From assembly GCA_947505915.1 (NCBI GenBank), contig CANNNH010000004.1:1-33037 (forward strand): a stretch of DNA of 33,037 bases, given 5' to 3'. Positions 16,574-24,427 of this stretch are shown here, piece by piece. Made by a program: the position numbers and the translations under genes. How positions within the stretch are numbered: the first letter of the stretch is position 1; each line of letters opens with the position of its first letter. The notes beneath the pieces were generated by a model. That model made no database searches, was not told where the DNA came from, and was given only the letters and a program-made list of their open reading frames with translations. The DNA is from Comamonadaceae bacterium. Lineage in GTDB: Bacteria > Pseudomonadota > Gammaproteobacteria > Burkholderiales > Burkholderiaceae.

Positions 16574-17962
16574 TCAGTCAGCGGCCAGCATAGGGCCCAG
16601 CACAGCGCCCGCATCGGCAACCTCGTCCAAACCCATCACCTGGCGTGTCAGCTCGGTGGCCGGGGCTTTCCCCAAAATGGGCGCCATCAGGTCTTCGGCT
16701 TTTTCCATCACTTCAGCGCGTGTCATCGGGTCGTCCGGGGTGCCACGCACTGCTTTGGCGTGATGGCGCAAAACGCGGCCATCGAGGGTGTGCGCTGTCA
16801 TGATCACTTGGCGTGGCGGTAAAGCGGTGGTCAATTCAGCATTCGCCTGCAAATCAATTTTGGCTTTCACCGCCAAAACGGTCTCGTCCAACATGCGTTC
16901 ATGTTGGTGTGAGGACTCGAAGTTCAGCCCGCCATCTATCAGTGTCAGAGCGACCAGGTGCTGCACATTGATGTTGGGCATGTTGCGGTTGTTGACTAGC
17001 TGGCAGCGGTCGTCGGGCAACTCAATCACCAGTTTGTCAAGTTGTGCGACTGTCAGTCCTTGGCTTTGCATCAGCGCCAGTACAGCGTCTATCGCGCCTT
17101 GAATCGGCGAGCCGACGCACCACTTTTTGATGGTGGCCTGCAAAATTTCGTAGCGGCTGCCCAATCCGGTTACCAGCTCTTCTGGGCGCGGGTCGTTTGA
17201 AAATGCCGAGAAAAAATTATTCGGTCCGGTCAGTGCATCGGGCACGCCGGTAAAGCCTGCAGCCACCATGGTGGCTGCAGCCATGGCGTTGCGCGCCGGC
17301 ATACCGCCAAAGTCAAACGCTTTTTCTACATGGTGCTCATCGCGCGACCAGCACTGAACGCCCGAGGCTTGTTGCACCGTGTAAGACAACACGTAGCGAA
17401 CCTGCTCTTCGTTCAGACGCATTAAAGAAGCGGCCGCAGCAGCGCCGCCAAACAGAGGCCCGACGCTGTGGGTGCTGTGGCCGCCGGCGTACAGCTTGCG
17501 CGGCCCCAGCGACAGGTTAAAACGCGTGCCAATGTCATAGCCCAGCGCCACGGCCCGCAGCACGGCCAGCCCGCTGGCAGCTTGCAACTGCGCTGCGGCC
17601 AGCACACAAGGCACGATGCCGCAGCCCGGATGAAAGCGTCCGCCAAGATGCGAGTCGTCGGTTTCGTCTCCGTGCGCCATCATCCCGTTGGCCAACGCGG
17701 CGTCTACGGCAGAGGTCTGCAGCCGTGTGCCTGCCACGTTGCAATGACCGCGCCCGGCCAAAGCCTTGACATAAGCGCTGGCCAGCACACCGGCGCGCAG
17801 ACGCGAGCCCGAAACCATGGCCGCCAGTGTGTCCAGCAGATGGTGGCGGGCTTTTTCCAGCACCTCCTCCGGCGCTGCCCGGGCGCCCGCGCCGGCGATA
17901 TAGGCCGCCAGCGTGCGCGTGTCGTCGGAGATGAAGGGGCTGTTAGTGCCGGCTGAACTCAT
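16574..17962 (-). CDS. MmgE/PrpD family protein 1 (Gln in place of a usual His)
   Basis: The 462-residue product belongs to the family of 2-methylcitrate dehydratase, cis-aconitate decarboxylase and iminodisuccinate epimerase. Family landmarks by eye are the N-terminal RHHLLDTLAAMVSGS region, the active-site block TDDSHLGGRFHPG (101-113), the EKAFDFGGMPARNA segment with the expected Lys, and TIKKWCVGSPIQGAIDAV. In that last block most relatives have a His where this protein has Gln (C-x4-H-P-x-I-D versus C-V-G-S-P-I-Q-G-A-I-D). It starts 5 bases after the tctC stop and is the last gene of the minus-strand transporter cluster. The reaction is unknown; isomerisation, dehydration or decarboxylation of a small polycarboxylate would fit the family and neighbours. 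Confidence 0.88.
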   Translation of the reverse strand: MSSAGTNSPFISDDTRTLAAYIAGAGARAAPEEVLEKARHHLLDTLAAMVSGSRLRAGVLASAYVKALAGRGHCNVAGTRLQTSAVDAALANGMMAHGDETDDSHLGGRFHPGCGIVPCVLAAAQLQAASGLAVLRAVALGYDIGTRFNLSLGPRKLYAGGHSTHSVGPLFGGAAAAASLMRLNEEQVRYVLSYTVQQASGVQCWSRDEHHVEKAFDFGGMPARNAMAAATMVAAGFTGVPDALTGPNNFFSAFSNDPRPEELVTGLGSRYEILQATIKKWCVGSPIQGAIDAVLALMQSQGLTVAQLDKLVIELPDDRCQLVNNRNMPNINVQHLVALTLIDGGLNFESSHQHERMLDETVLAVKAKIDLQANAELTTALPPRQVIMTAHTLDGRVLRHHAKAVRGTPDDPMTRAEVMEKAEDLMAPILGKAPATELTRQVMGLDEVADAGAVLGPMLAAD

Positions 17963-17967
17963 AAAGC

Positions 17968-18951
17968 TCAGCGAACCACTTTCACGCCCGCACCCTTGAG
18001 GATGACGCGCAATTCATTTTGGTAGCCATCCAGAAACTTGCGCAGCTCAGCCGGCGGCAGGTATTCGTTGTCCAGTTGCTTGGACGTCAGATAGGCCTTG
18101 TAAGCAGGGGCTTGCGAGGCGCGCTTGAACAAGTCGGTGTAGTAGGCAACAGCTGCCGGCGGCATGTCAGGCGGGCCAATCAGGCCGCGCGACTGGGGTA
18201 CGTTGGGCACGGCAAAGCCGGCTTCGCGCAGCAAAGGCACGTTGGGAAAGCCATCGATCTTGCGATCAGAAATCTGTACCAGCGGACGCAGCTTGCCGGC
18301 GCGGATCATCTCACCGGCTTCGCTGGGTTCGATGATCATGAAGTCCACATGGCCGCCGAGCAAGGCCGAGACACGCTCGCCGCCCGATGGAAAGGAGATG
18401 AAAGACCAGTCGGTCTTGGTGTGGCTCATCAGCACATGGCGCACCACAGCGTCGCGTGAGAGCACCGAGCCGCCGGACTGCTTGAGCTTGCCGGGGTTGG
18501 CCTTGGCGGCATTGATCAGGTCGGCCATGGTCTTGTAAGGCGAGTCTGCTTTGACCACCAGCATGGCAGGCTCACTCACCAGGCCTGCGATGGGCGTGAC
18601 CTTGTCCAGGCCCAGGGGCGCAGCTTCCTGCACCAGCAGGTCGGAGACAAAGACGCTGGCATAAACACCGATGGTATGGCTGTCGCCGGCTTTTTCGCGC
18701 AGGTAGTTCATGGCGTTGGCGCTACCGCCGCCGGACTTGTTAACCACCACGAAGTTATCTTGCGTGAGGTTGTCTTTTTTGATCGTGGCCAGTACGGCGC
18801 GAATGAAGACATCGTTGCCGCCGCCGGGTCCGGTATGCACCACAACTTCAATTGGTTTGCTGGGTTTGAAGGCTTGGGCATGGACCAGGCCCAGAGAGCC
18901 CAGAGCGCTCAGGCCCATCACGATGGCCAGGTTTTTCAGGACGCGTTTCAT
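17968..18951 (-). CDS. tctC: Bug/TctC-family periplasmic solute-binding protein
   Basis: The 327-residue protein is the extracytoplasmic receptor of a tripartite tricarboxylate transporter. It has a classical signal peptide (MKRVLKNLAIVMGLSALGSLGLVHAQA, cleavage probably after about residue 25). The Bug fold signatures follow: KPIEVVVHTGPGGGNDVFIRAV, NKSGGGSANAMNYL, PYKTMADLINAAKANPGKLKQSGGS, ALLGGHVDFMIIEPSEAGEMIRAGKLRPL and PNVPLLREAGF. Such receptors bind carboxylates, often citrate-like or aromatic acids. AAGGAG precedes the ATG at 18951 at good distance. It lies 18 bases after TctA and 5 bases before MmgE/PrpD 1, clearly in one operon. Unlike most orphan Bug proteins in Burkholderiales, it has its own membrane subunits, so transport rather than sensing is the likely role. 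Confidence 0.93.
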   Translation of the reverse strand: MKRVLKNLAIVMGLSALGSLGLVHAQAFKPSKPIEVVVHTGPGGGNDVFIRAVLATIKKDNLTQDNFVVVNKSGGGSANAMNYLREKAGDSHTIGVYASVFVSDLLVQEAAPLGLDKVTPIAGLVSEPAMLVVKADSPYKTMADLINAAKANPGKLKQSGGSVLSRDAVVRHVLMSHTKTDWSFISFPSGGERVSALLGGHVDFMIIEPSEAGEMIRAGKLRPLVQISDRKIDGFPNVPLLREAGFAVPNVPQSRGLIGPPDMPPAAVAYYTDLFKRASQAPAYKAYLTSKQLDNEYLPPAELRKFLDGYQNELRVILKGAGVKVVR

Positions 18952-18969
18952 TTCATGTCTCCTTCAGGT

Positions 18970-20466
18970 TCAAGTTGGTATGAGGGGCCTTGGCTTGCGC
19001 CGCAACAGGGGGGAAATCAGAATCAGTGCCGCGAGACCTAGGATAACCGCGCAAATAGGCCGGGACACCAGGATGGAGGGATCGCCCTGCGACATGGTCA
19101 GTGATTGCCGCACCGCACGCTCAAGCGGGTCACCCAGTACAAAGCCCAGCATCAAAGGTGCAGTCGGGAAATCAAGTTTGAACATCAGGTAGCCCAGCAT
19201 GCCAAAGCCGACCAGTGTGGCCACGTCAAACAAACTGCCGGACACGGCATAGGCGCCCACCACACAGATACCCAGCACCGAGGGGAACAGCAGCGCGATG
19301 GGAACCCGCAGAATTTGCGCGAACAGCGGTACCAGCGGCAGATTCATCAGGAACAAGACCACATTGCCGATGTACATGCTGGCGATCAATCCCCAGAACA
19401 GCTCGGGTGAATCCACGATGAACAGCGGACCCGGCTTGTAGCCCCAGGTGATCAGTGCCGCCAGCAGCATGGCGGTGGCGCCGCCCGAGGGAATGCCCAG
19501 AGTGAGCATCGGCAAGAAAGCGCCGCTCGAGTCAGCGTTGTTGGCGCCCTCCGGTGCAGCCAGGCCTTCAGGTGCGCCATGGCCAAACATCTCGGGCCGC
19601 TTAGAGACGGCTTTCTCAATGCCATACGACACGAAAGAAGAAATCGAAGAAGATGCGCCAGGCAGTGTGCCAATGAAAAACCCGACCACCGAGCCGTTTA
19701 AAAACGCAAAACGGCAGGCCTTGATTTCTTCCCAGCTGGGCAGGTAAGCGCGCATTCCTTTGGGCAGCGGCAGCAGTTGTGTTTCATCACCACGCTCGGT
19801 GCCGGTCATGATCTCTGCGACGGCATACACGCCGACGGCAATCACAATGAAGTCCAGCCCACCGAGAAGATCACTCTGGCCGAACGTAAAGCGGCTGTCT
19901 GCACTGAACAAGTCGGTACCAATGCTGGTGAGCCACATGCCGACCAGCGTGGCCAGCGCAGCCTTGAGCATGGAGTTGCCGGCCAGCAGCACCACCAGTG
20001 ACAGCCCCAGCACCATCAGGGCAAAAAACTCGGGCGAGCTGAAAGACAGCGCCACATCGGCCAGCACCGGCGACAAAAAGGTCAGGATGACAATGCCGAT
20101 GGTGCCGGCAATGAAGGAGGCGATAGCGGCAATGGCCAGGGCAGGACCCGCGCGCCCCTTTTTGGCCATCTGGTAGCCGTCAATGCAGCTGACCACCGAC
20201 GACGCTTCACCGGGCATGTTCAGCAAGATGGAGGTGGTCGAGCCGCCATAACGTGCCCCGTAGTAAATGCCCGCCAGCATGATGATGCCGCCGGTCGGGT
20301 CCATGGCGGTTGTCAGCGGCAACAAAATCGCAATGGTGGCGGCGGGGCCCAAGCCCGGCAGGATGCCGATCACCGTGCCCAGAAAACAACCCACCACGCA
20401 CCAGAACAAGTTCTGCCATTGCATGGCGACCGAGAAGCCGGTCATCAAACCGTCAAAGCTACCCAT
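18970..20466 (-). CDS. tctA: Tripartite tricarboxylate transporter large permease TctA
   Basis: The 498-residue inner-membrane permease (ten or more hydrophobic segments) is the channel-forming subunit of the TctCBA importer. The conserved TctA blocks are clear: CFLGTVIGILPGLGPAATIAILLPLT, MLAGIYYGARYGGSTTSILLNMPGEASSV, GASSSISSFVSYGIEKAVSKRPEMFGHGAPEG and TLGIPSGGATAMLLAALITWG. The chosen ATG at 20466 (MGSFDGLMTGF) gives the usual length; the frame is open to 20592, but that part overlaps tctB and is not family-like. Only one base separates its ATG from the tctB stop, indicating coupled translation. tctC follows after 18 bases. Confidence 0.95.
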   Translation of the reverse strand: MGSFDGLMTGFSVAMQWQNLFWCVVGCFLGTVIGILPGLGPAATIAILLPLTTAMDPTGGIIMLAGIYYGARYGGSTTSILLNMPGEASSVVSCIDGYQMAKKGRAGPALAIAAIASFIAGTIGIVILTFLSPVLADVALSFSSPEFFALMVLGLSLVVLLAGNSMLKAALATLVGMWLTSIGTDLFSADSRFTFGQSDLLGGLDFIVIAVGVYAVAEIMTGTERGDETQLLPLPKGMRAYLPSWEEIKACRFAFLNGSVVGFFIGTLPGASSSISSFVSYGIEKAVSKRPEMFGHGAPEGLAAPEGANNADSSGAFLPMLTLGIPSGGATAMLLAALITWGYKPGPLFIVDSPELFWGLIASMYIGNVVLFLMNLPLVPLFAQILRVPIALLFPSVLGICVVGAYAVSGSLFDVATLVGFGMLGYLMFKLDFPTAPLMLGFVLGDPLERAVRQSLTMSQGDPSILVSRPICAVILGLAALILISPLLRRKPRPLIPT

Positions 20467-20467
20467 G

Positions 20468-20947
20468 TCAGACTCCGGTCCAGATGCCCACAGGCAGCTG
20501 AACTTTGAGCAGCAGGCTGAAGACCACAAAGAAAGACAGCGGCACCAGCACGCCCGAGAGCAATGCAAAACGTGGGCTGCGCGAAAAAACAAAACGCGTC
20601 ATGAACATGACGAGCAGGCCCAGCGCCACAAAAAACCCGATGAATTTCATCAGCGCCACCGTGACCGCAAAAGCCAGCCACACCGACAGCGCCGCCAGGA
20701 CTTTGCCGGGGGGTGAGCCCGGACTGCTTGTGGGCAAGCCGCTGGTGCGCCGCGCCGCCAGCAGTGACTTGACCGCCAGCACCAGCGCCAGCACCACGAT
20801 CAAGCTGCCGTAGATCAGCGGGAAGAATCCGACGCCGGGGCCGTTGCGACCCAGAAACTCCCAGTGCACAGATTGCTGAACAATAAAAGCGCCCAGTGCA
20901 AGGAGTGCCAGTGCTGCAAGAACGTTGTAGCGGTGGAAAAGTAGCAT
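20468..20947 (-). CDS. tctB: Tripartite tricarboxylate transporter small permease TctB
   Basis: The 159-residue protein has four hydrophobic segments (about 8-24, 41-62, 85-118, 130-150) and the GPGVGFFPLIYGSLIVVLAL block typical of TctB, the small membrane subunit of the importer. It is the most divergent subunit of these systems, so context supports the call: it lies immediately before tctA (one-base gap) and 59 bases after the second MmgE/PrpD gene. No clear Shine-Dalgarno sequence precedes the ATG at 20947. Confidence 0.88.
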   Translation of the reverse strand: MLLFHRYNVLAALALLALGAFIVQQSVHWEFLGRNGPGVGFFPLIYGSLIVVLALVLAVKSLLAARRTSGLPTSSPGSPPGKVLAALSVWLAFAVTVALMKFIGFFVALGLLVMFMTRFVFSRSPRFALLSGVLVPLSFFVVFSLLLKVQLPVGIWTGV

Positions 20948-21006
20948 AAAGTTCTTTGAGGTAAATATGTGCCGGATGCGCGCGCCGGCAGTTCAGGCAT
21001 GGCGCG

Positions 21007-22458
21007 TCAGCGGGATCCCGCGCACAAGGCGGTCAAGGTGTTGACATCGTTGCATTCATGCAGCGCCCAAACGCGCTGCATGATGTCTTGGCTGCGCACA
21101 GCGCCCAGCACAGGCCCGGCGTTGGCCATGAACTTGGTTTGCAAAGCCGAATCCGTCATGGGGTTTTGTTGCGTGCCGCTGGCGTGGTCGACATGGGTTT
21201 CAAGGCGGGTTCCGTCTTTGAGTGTGATACACACATGGGCTTCATCGCGGCCGAAATCCTCTACCGCCTGGACTTGTACTTTGTCCCGCAAAGCAATGAC
21301 TGTGGTGTCGGCTGCCCTTGCATCACTGTACTGTGCCAGACTGGCCACGCCGTCCAGGCAGGCGACTGCCGCCGAGTGGTAGAGGCTGAACTTGGACTGC
21401 AAGCCGGTTGGCGGTTTTTCAATGCCGGTGATGCGCACTGTGATCGGATTGACTTGCAGCGCAATGCTGGCAATGTGTCCGAAGTCCGGGATCTGACTGC
21501 GCAAGGCAATCACACCGTCAATCAAGGGATGCAAGACCACACCGCAGGCATAAGGTTTGTGGCCGTTGGACAAAATTTCCCAGGTCTGCCCCAGCTGCGC
21601 CGTCATGGCGGTGGACTCGTGGCGCGGTGCAAATGTGCTGGAAAAGCCTTTGCGCCCTTCAATGATTTCAGTCGAGCTGTCAAAGCCTTCGCGAGCCAGC
21701 AGCGCTGCCAGCAAACCGTTGTGGGCGGCTTTACCGGCATGAAACGATTTGGACATGGTGCCGCGGTTTTGCTGTAGGCCGGCCGATTGTGTGGCCGCAA
21801 TGCCCAGCGCGTAATTGGTCTGGCTGCCATCGAGCCTGAGCAGGCGGGCGCTTGCCATGCCGGCGGCCAGGGTGCCCAGCGTGCCGGTGAGGTGCCAGCC
21901 CGCGTCATGATGCCCGGGCGATGCTTTGCCGATGCGCACACCGGCTTCAAAGCCCAGGGCGTAAGCCACCATCAGGTCCTGGCCGGAGCAGGGCACCAGG
22001 GTGGCCGCAGAAAAAAGCGCTGACAAAACGGGCGAGCTGGTGTGCAGCACCACGCCATCCATGTGCGTGTCATCAAAGTCGAGCACATGGCCCATCTGCC
22101 CGTTCATCAGGGCCGCTTCAAGCACGCCCATTTTGTTAGCGTGCCCTATGACTTGCACCTTGGGCAAACTGCCGGTGGCGTCCAACGCAGACTTGAGCCG
22201 GCGCACGGTGTCGGTGTCGCTGCCCGCCAATGCGCAACCCAGCCAATCGAGCAGGCCGCGCTTGCATTCGTGACGTACTTTTTCAGGCAACTGTTTGTAC
22301 TGGAGCCCGGCCGTGAAGTCGCTGAATAATCGACTGATGCCCAAGCCCACATTGGCTGCGCTGTAAGATAAGTTAGCTTTTGCAGAGCCGCTCACGGTAA
22401 AAACTTTCTGTTCATTCGCATTACCGGTATCTTCACATGCGATCACGCAAGCGTCCAT
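21007..22458 (-). CDS. MmgE/PrpD family protein 2
   Basis: The 483-residue product is a second MmgE/PrpD-family enzyme, only distantly similar to the first. It keeps the family's expected catalytic blocks: NGQMGHVLDFDDTHMDGVVLH, GTMSKSFHAGKAAHNG with the Lys, and GHKPYACGVVLHPLIDGV with the His that protein 1 lacks. The family includes cis-aconitate decarboxylase, 2-methylcitrate dehydratase and iminodisuccinate epimerase; the actual reaction here is unknown. The N-terminus is uncertain. ATG at 22458 gives about 35 residues (MDACVIACEDTGNANEQ...) before the family start near GISRLFSDFTAGLQYKQLP, and a GTG at 22350 is an alternative that would leave more room for the promoter. It is the first gene of the minus-strand cluster and is divergent from the SDR gene. 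Confidence 0.88.
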   Translation of the reverse strand: MDACVIACEDTGNANEQKVFTVSGSAKANLSYSAANVGLGISRLFSDFTAGLQYKQLPEKVRHECKRGLLDWLGCALAGSDTDTVRRLKSALDATGSLPKVQVIGHANKMGVLEAALMNGQMGHVLDFDDTHMDGVVLHTSSPVLSALFSAATLVPCSGQDLMVAYALGFEAGVRIGKASPGHHDAGWHLTGTLGTLAAGMASARLLRLDGSQTNYALGIAATQSAGLQQNRGTMSKSFHAGKAAHNGLLAALLAREGFDSSTEIIEGRKGFSSTFAPRHESTAMTAQLGQTWEILSNGHKPYACGVVLHPLIDGVIALRSQIPDFGHIASIALQVNPITVRITGIEKPPTGLQSKFSLYHSAAVACLDGVASLAQYSDARAADTTVIALRDKVQVQAVEDFGRDEAHVCITLKDGTRLETHVDHASGTQQNPMTDSALQTKFMANAGPVLGAVRSQDIMQRVWALHECNDVNTLTALCAGSR

Positions 22459-22465
22459 CCGCAAT

Positions 22466-22482
22466 AGTACTGACGCAGTGCT
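22466..22482. promoter_or_regulatory. Candidate operator dyad in the MmgE/SDR divergent gap
   Basis: AGTACTG (22466-22472), 3-base spacer and CAGTGCT (22476-22482) form an inverted repeat with one mismatch. It sits in the short gap between the two divergent starts, where a regulator of both units would be expected to bind. The dyad is short and could be chance. Confidence 0.25.
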
Positions 22483-22511
22483 GACATCCTCACCCAGACA
22501 ATACGCTCACC

Positions 22512-23249
22512 ATGAAACCACTCTCAGGCCAGACGGCTCTTATCACTGGCGCAGTGCGCCGCATCGGCCGGGCGACCGCCCTGGAGCTTTCTGAGCTGGG
22601 CGCGGCCATCGTCATCAATGCGCGCTCTTCCCGCGAAGAGGCCCTGGCGGTGCAGCAGGAAATTCAGGCTGCTGGCGGGCGCGCCATCGTGTGCCTGGGC
22701 GATATCCGTGACGAAGTTTTTGTGGCCCAAATGATCGACCAAACCATTGATGTCTTTGGTCGCCTCGATATTCTGGTCAATAACGCCAGCATCCGGGCTG
22801 ACAGTGAATTTTTGAGCCTGTCGCTGGCGGAGTGGAAAGACGTCACCAGCATCATTTTGGACGGTGCTTTTGTATGCGCCAAGGCGGCACTGCCGCACAT
22901 GTTGAAAACCGGCGCAGGCCGCATCGTCAACGTGGGTGGGGTCAGCGCACACATAGGCGCGGTCAACCGTGCGCACGTGGTCACAGCCAAGACCGGCATC
23001 GTCGGCTTGACGCGCGCGCTGGCCTGCGAGTTTTCCCCTCGGGGTGTGACGGTGAACTGCGTGGTGCCCGGCAAGATAGGCGGCAAGCGCTCAGCGACTT
23101 CCGGCAAAGGCATTGACGCGGCGCCCATCACCCCCGAAGAGGGCACTGTCGAAGACGTGGCGCGCATGATTGCTCATCTGTGTCTGCCGGCATCCCGCTA
23201 CATCACGGGTCAAAGTTTGCACGTGAGCGGTGGCATGTTCATGCCTTAA
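22512..23249 (+). CDS. Short-chain dehydrogenase/reductase homologue lacking the canonical Ser and Tyr
   Basis: The 245-residue protein has the classical SDR fold: an N-terminal nucleotide-binding motif (TGAVRRIG, residues 13-20, with Arg for the usual Gly at the sixth position), NNAS near residue 93 in place of NNAG, and a C-terminal Rossmann end ITGQSLHVSGGMF. In the active-site strand, RIVNVGGVSAHIGAVNRAH is followed by VVTAK. The Lys is present, but Val stands where the catalytic Tyr is expected (K minus 4), and Gly where the Ser is expected. It may bind a dinucleotide without normal hydride chemistry, or use nearby Ser/His residues. It is divergent from the MmgE/Tct cluster across 53 bases and probably belongs to the same pathway. 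The substrate is unknown. Confidence 0.88.
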   Translation: MKPLSGQTALITGAVRRIGRATALELSELGAAIVINARSSREEALAVQQEIQAAGGRAIVCLGDIRDEVFVAQMIDQTIDVFGRLDILVNNASIRADSEFLSLSLAEWKDVTSIILDGAFVCAKAALPHMLKTGAGRIVNVGGVSAHIGAVNRAHVVTAKTGIVGLTRALACEFSPRGVTVNCVVPGKIGGKRSATSGKGIDAAPITPEEGTVEDVARMIAHLCLPASRYITGQSLHVSGGMFMP

Positions 23250-23355
23250 GGCCATTCGAAAGACTCAGGTCGGCTCGTTGGAGCGCCGTATGACGTCACC
23301 GCCCATGAATCCCTGCGGGTGTAAAGTCGGGCGCAACTTCCGACTAGAGAACACC

Positions 23356-24408
23356 ATGAAACCAGAGCGCCCTATTGCCAGCGACCAGCTGGGTTTTGGC
23401 TTTGAAGAGCTAAGCCCAGCACCCGTCAGTCCGGTCAAGCCTACTGTTAAAAAAATCAGCCCGGCGGCGTCTGCTCCCCCCACAACTTTCCCTGACACTG
23501 CGGCCGAAGGCAGCGCCGAAACCATGGCCCGCACGCTGGAGGCGCACCCTGACTACCGCGTGCTGCGCCGCCTGGTGCCCCGGTTGGTGTTTCCTGCGGC
23601 CACCGGCCCGGTCGCCACGCTGCTGGTGCTCGACACCGAAACCACCGGGCTCAATGCCGCGCGCGACAAGGTGGTTGAGCTGGCCCTGCTGCGTGTCACG
23701 GTAGACCTGGCCACCGGCGAGCCGGTCGGTGCGGTGCAGGTCTATGACGGCTTGGAAGACCCCGGCATGCCCATGCCCCCGGAGATCACCGGCATCACCG
23801 GCATCACCGACGAGATGCTGCGCGGTCAGGCGCTGGATGAAGCCCGGGTCTTGGCCATGATCGAAGGTGCTGATCTGGTGGTCGCCCACAACGCCGGCTT
23901 TGACCGGCCGTTTGTCGAGGCGCGCCTGCCGCAGTTTGCGGCGCTGAACTGGGCCTGCTCCTTTGCCGACATTGACTGGAGCCAGGAGGGACGCGGCTCG
24001 GCCAAGCTCACTGCCCTGGCCGGCGAGCTGGGTGTGTTTTATGACGCCCACCGCGCCGAAATGGACTGCCACGCGCTGCTCGCCGTCTTGATGGCGACGC
24101 TGCCCAGCACCGGGGCCAGTGGCTTGTTGAGGCTCATCGAGTCCGCCAGAGCGCCAACTTACCGGCTGCAAGCGACCCACGCGCCCTTTGACGCGAAGGA
24201 CACGCTCAAAGCGCGCGGCTACCGCTGGGACGGCACACAAAAAGTCTGGCACACGCGGCTGGCCGATGAGGCGGCGCTGGCGCTTGAATGCGAATGGCTC
24301 AAAACGGCGGTCTACAACGGGCGCAGCAGCCGCGTGCAGGTCGAGGAGCTCGACGCCAAAAACAAGTACTCGGCGCGCCAGGGAAAAGTCAGCCAGCGCG
24401 AGTTGTAG
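23356..24408 (+). CDS. DnaQ-like DEDDh 3'-5' exonuclease with extra C-terminal domain
   Basis: The protein from the ATG at 23356 has 350 residues. After a low-complexity Pro/Ala-rich N-terminus (about 1-60) comes a DEDDh exonuclease domain: LLVLDTETTGL (first Asp and Glu), VVAHNAGFDRPFVEARL (second Asp), and HRAEMDCHALL with the His and last Asp. All catalytic residues are therefore present. A C-terminal segment (about 275-350) contains FDAKDTLKARGYRWDGTQKVWHTRL, a Trp-rich block seen appended to some DnaQ-like proteins. It is shorter and differently organised than the polymerase III epsilon subunit, so a repair or RNA/DNA end-trimming role is more likely than proofreading. It is convergent with the MFS gene (19-base gap). 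Earlier in-frame starts exist but overlap the SDR gene. Confidence 0.88.
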   Translation: MKPERPIASDQLGFGFEELSPAPVSPVKPTVKKISPAASAPPTTFPDTAAEGSAETMARTLEAHPDYRVLRRLVPRLVFPAATGPVATLLVLDTETTGLNAARDKVVELALLRVTVDLATGEPVGAVQVYDGLEDPGMPMPPEITGITGITDEMLRGQALDEARVLAMIEGADLVVAHNAGFDRPFVEARLPQFAALNWACSFADIDWSQEGRGSAKLTALAGELGVFYDAHRAEMDCHALLAVLMATLPSTGASGLLRLIESARAPTYRLQATHAPFDAKDTLKARGYRWDGTQKVWHTRLADEAALALECEWLKTAVYNGRSSRVQVEELDAKNKYSARQGKVSQREL

Positions 24409-24427
24409 GCGCTGCGGCACCGGGCCA

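Noticed and set aside
22459..22511. A specific sigma-70 promoter for the SDR gene
   Set aside because: Possible -35 and -10 like words are present, but no pair has an acceptable spacing.
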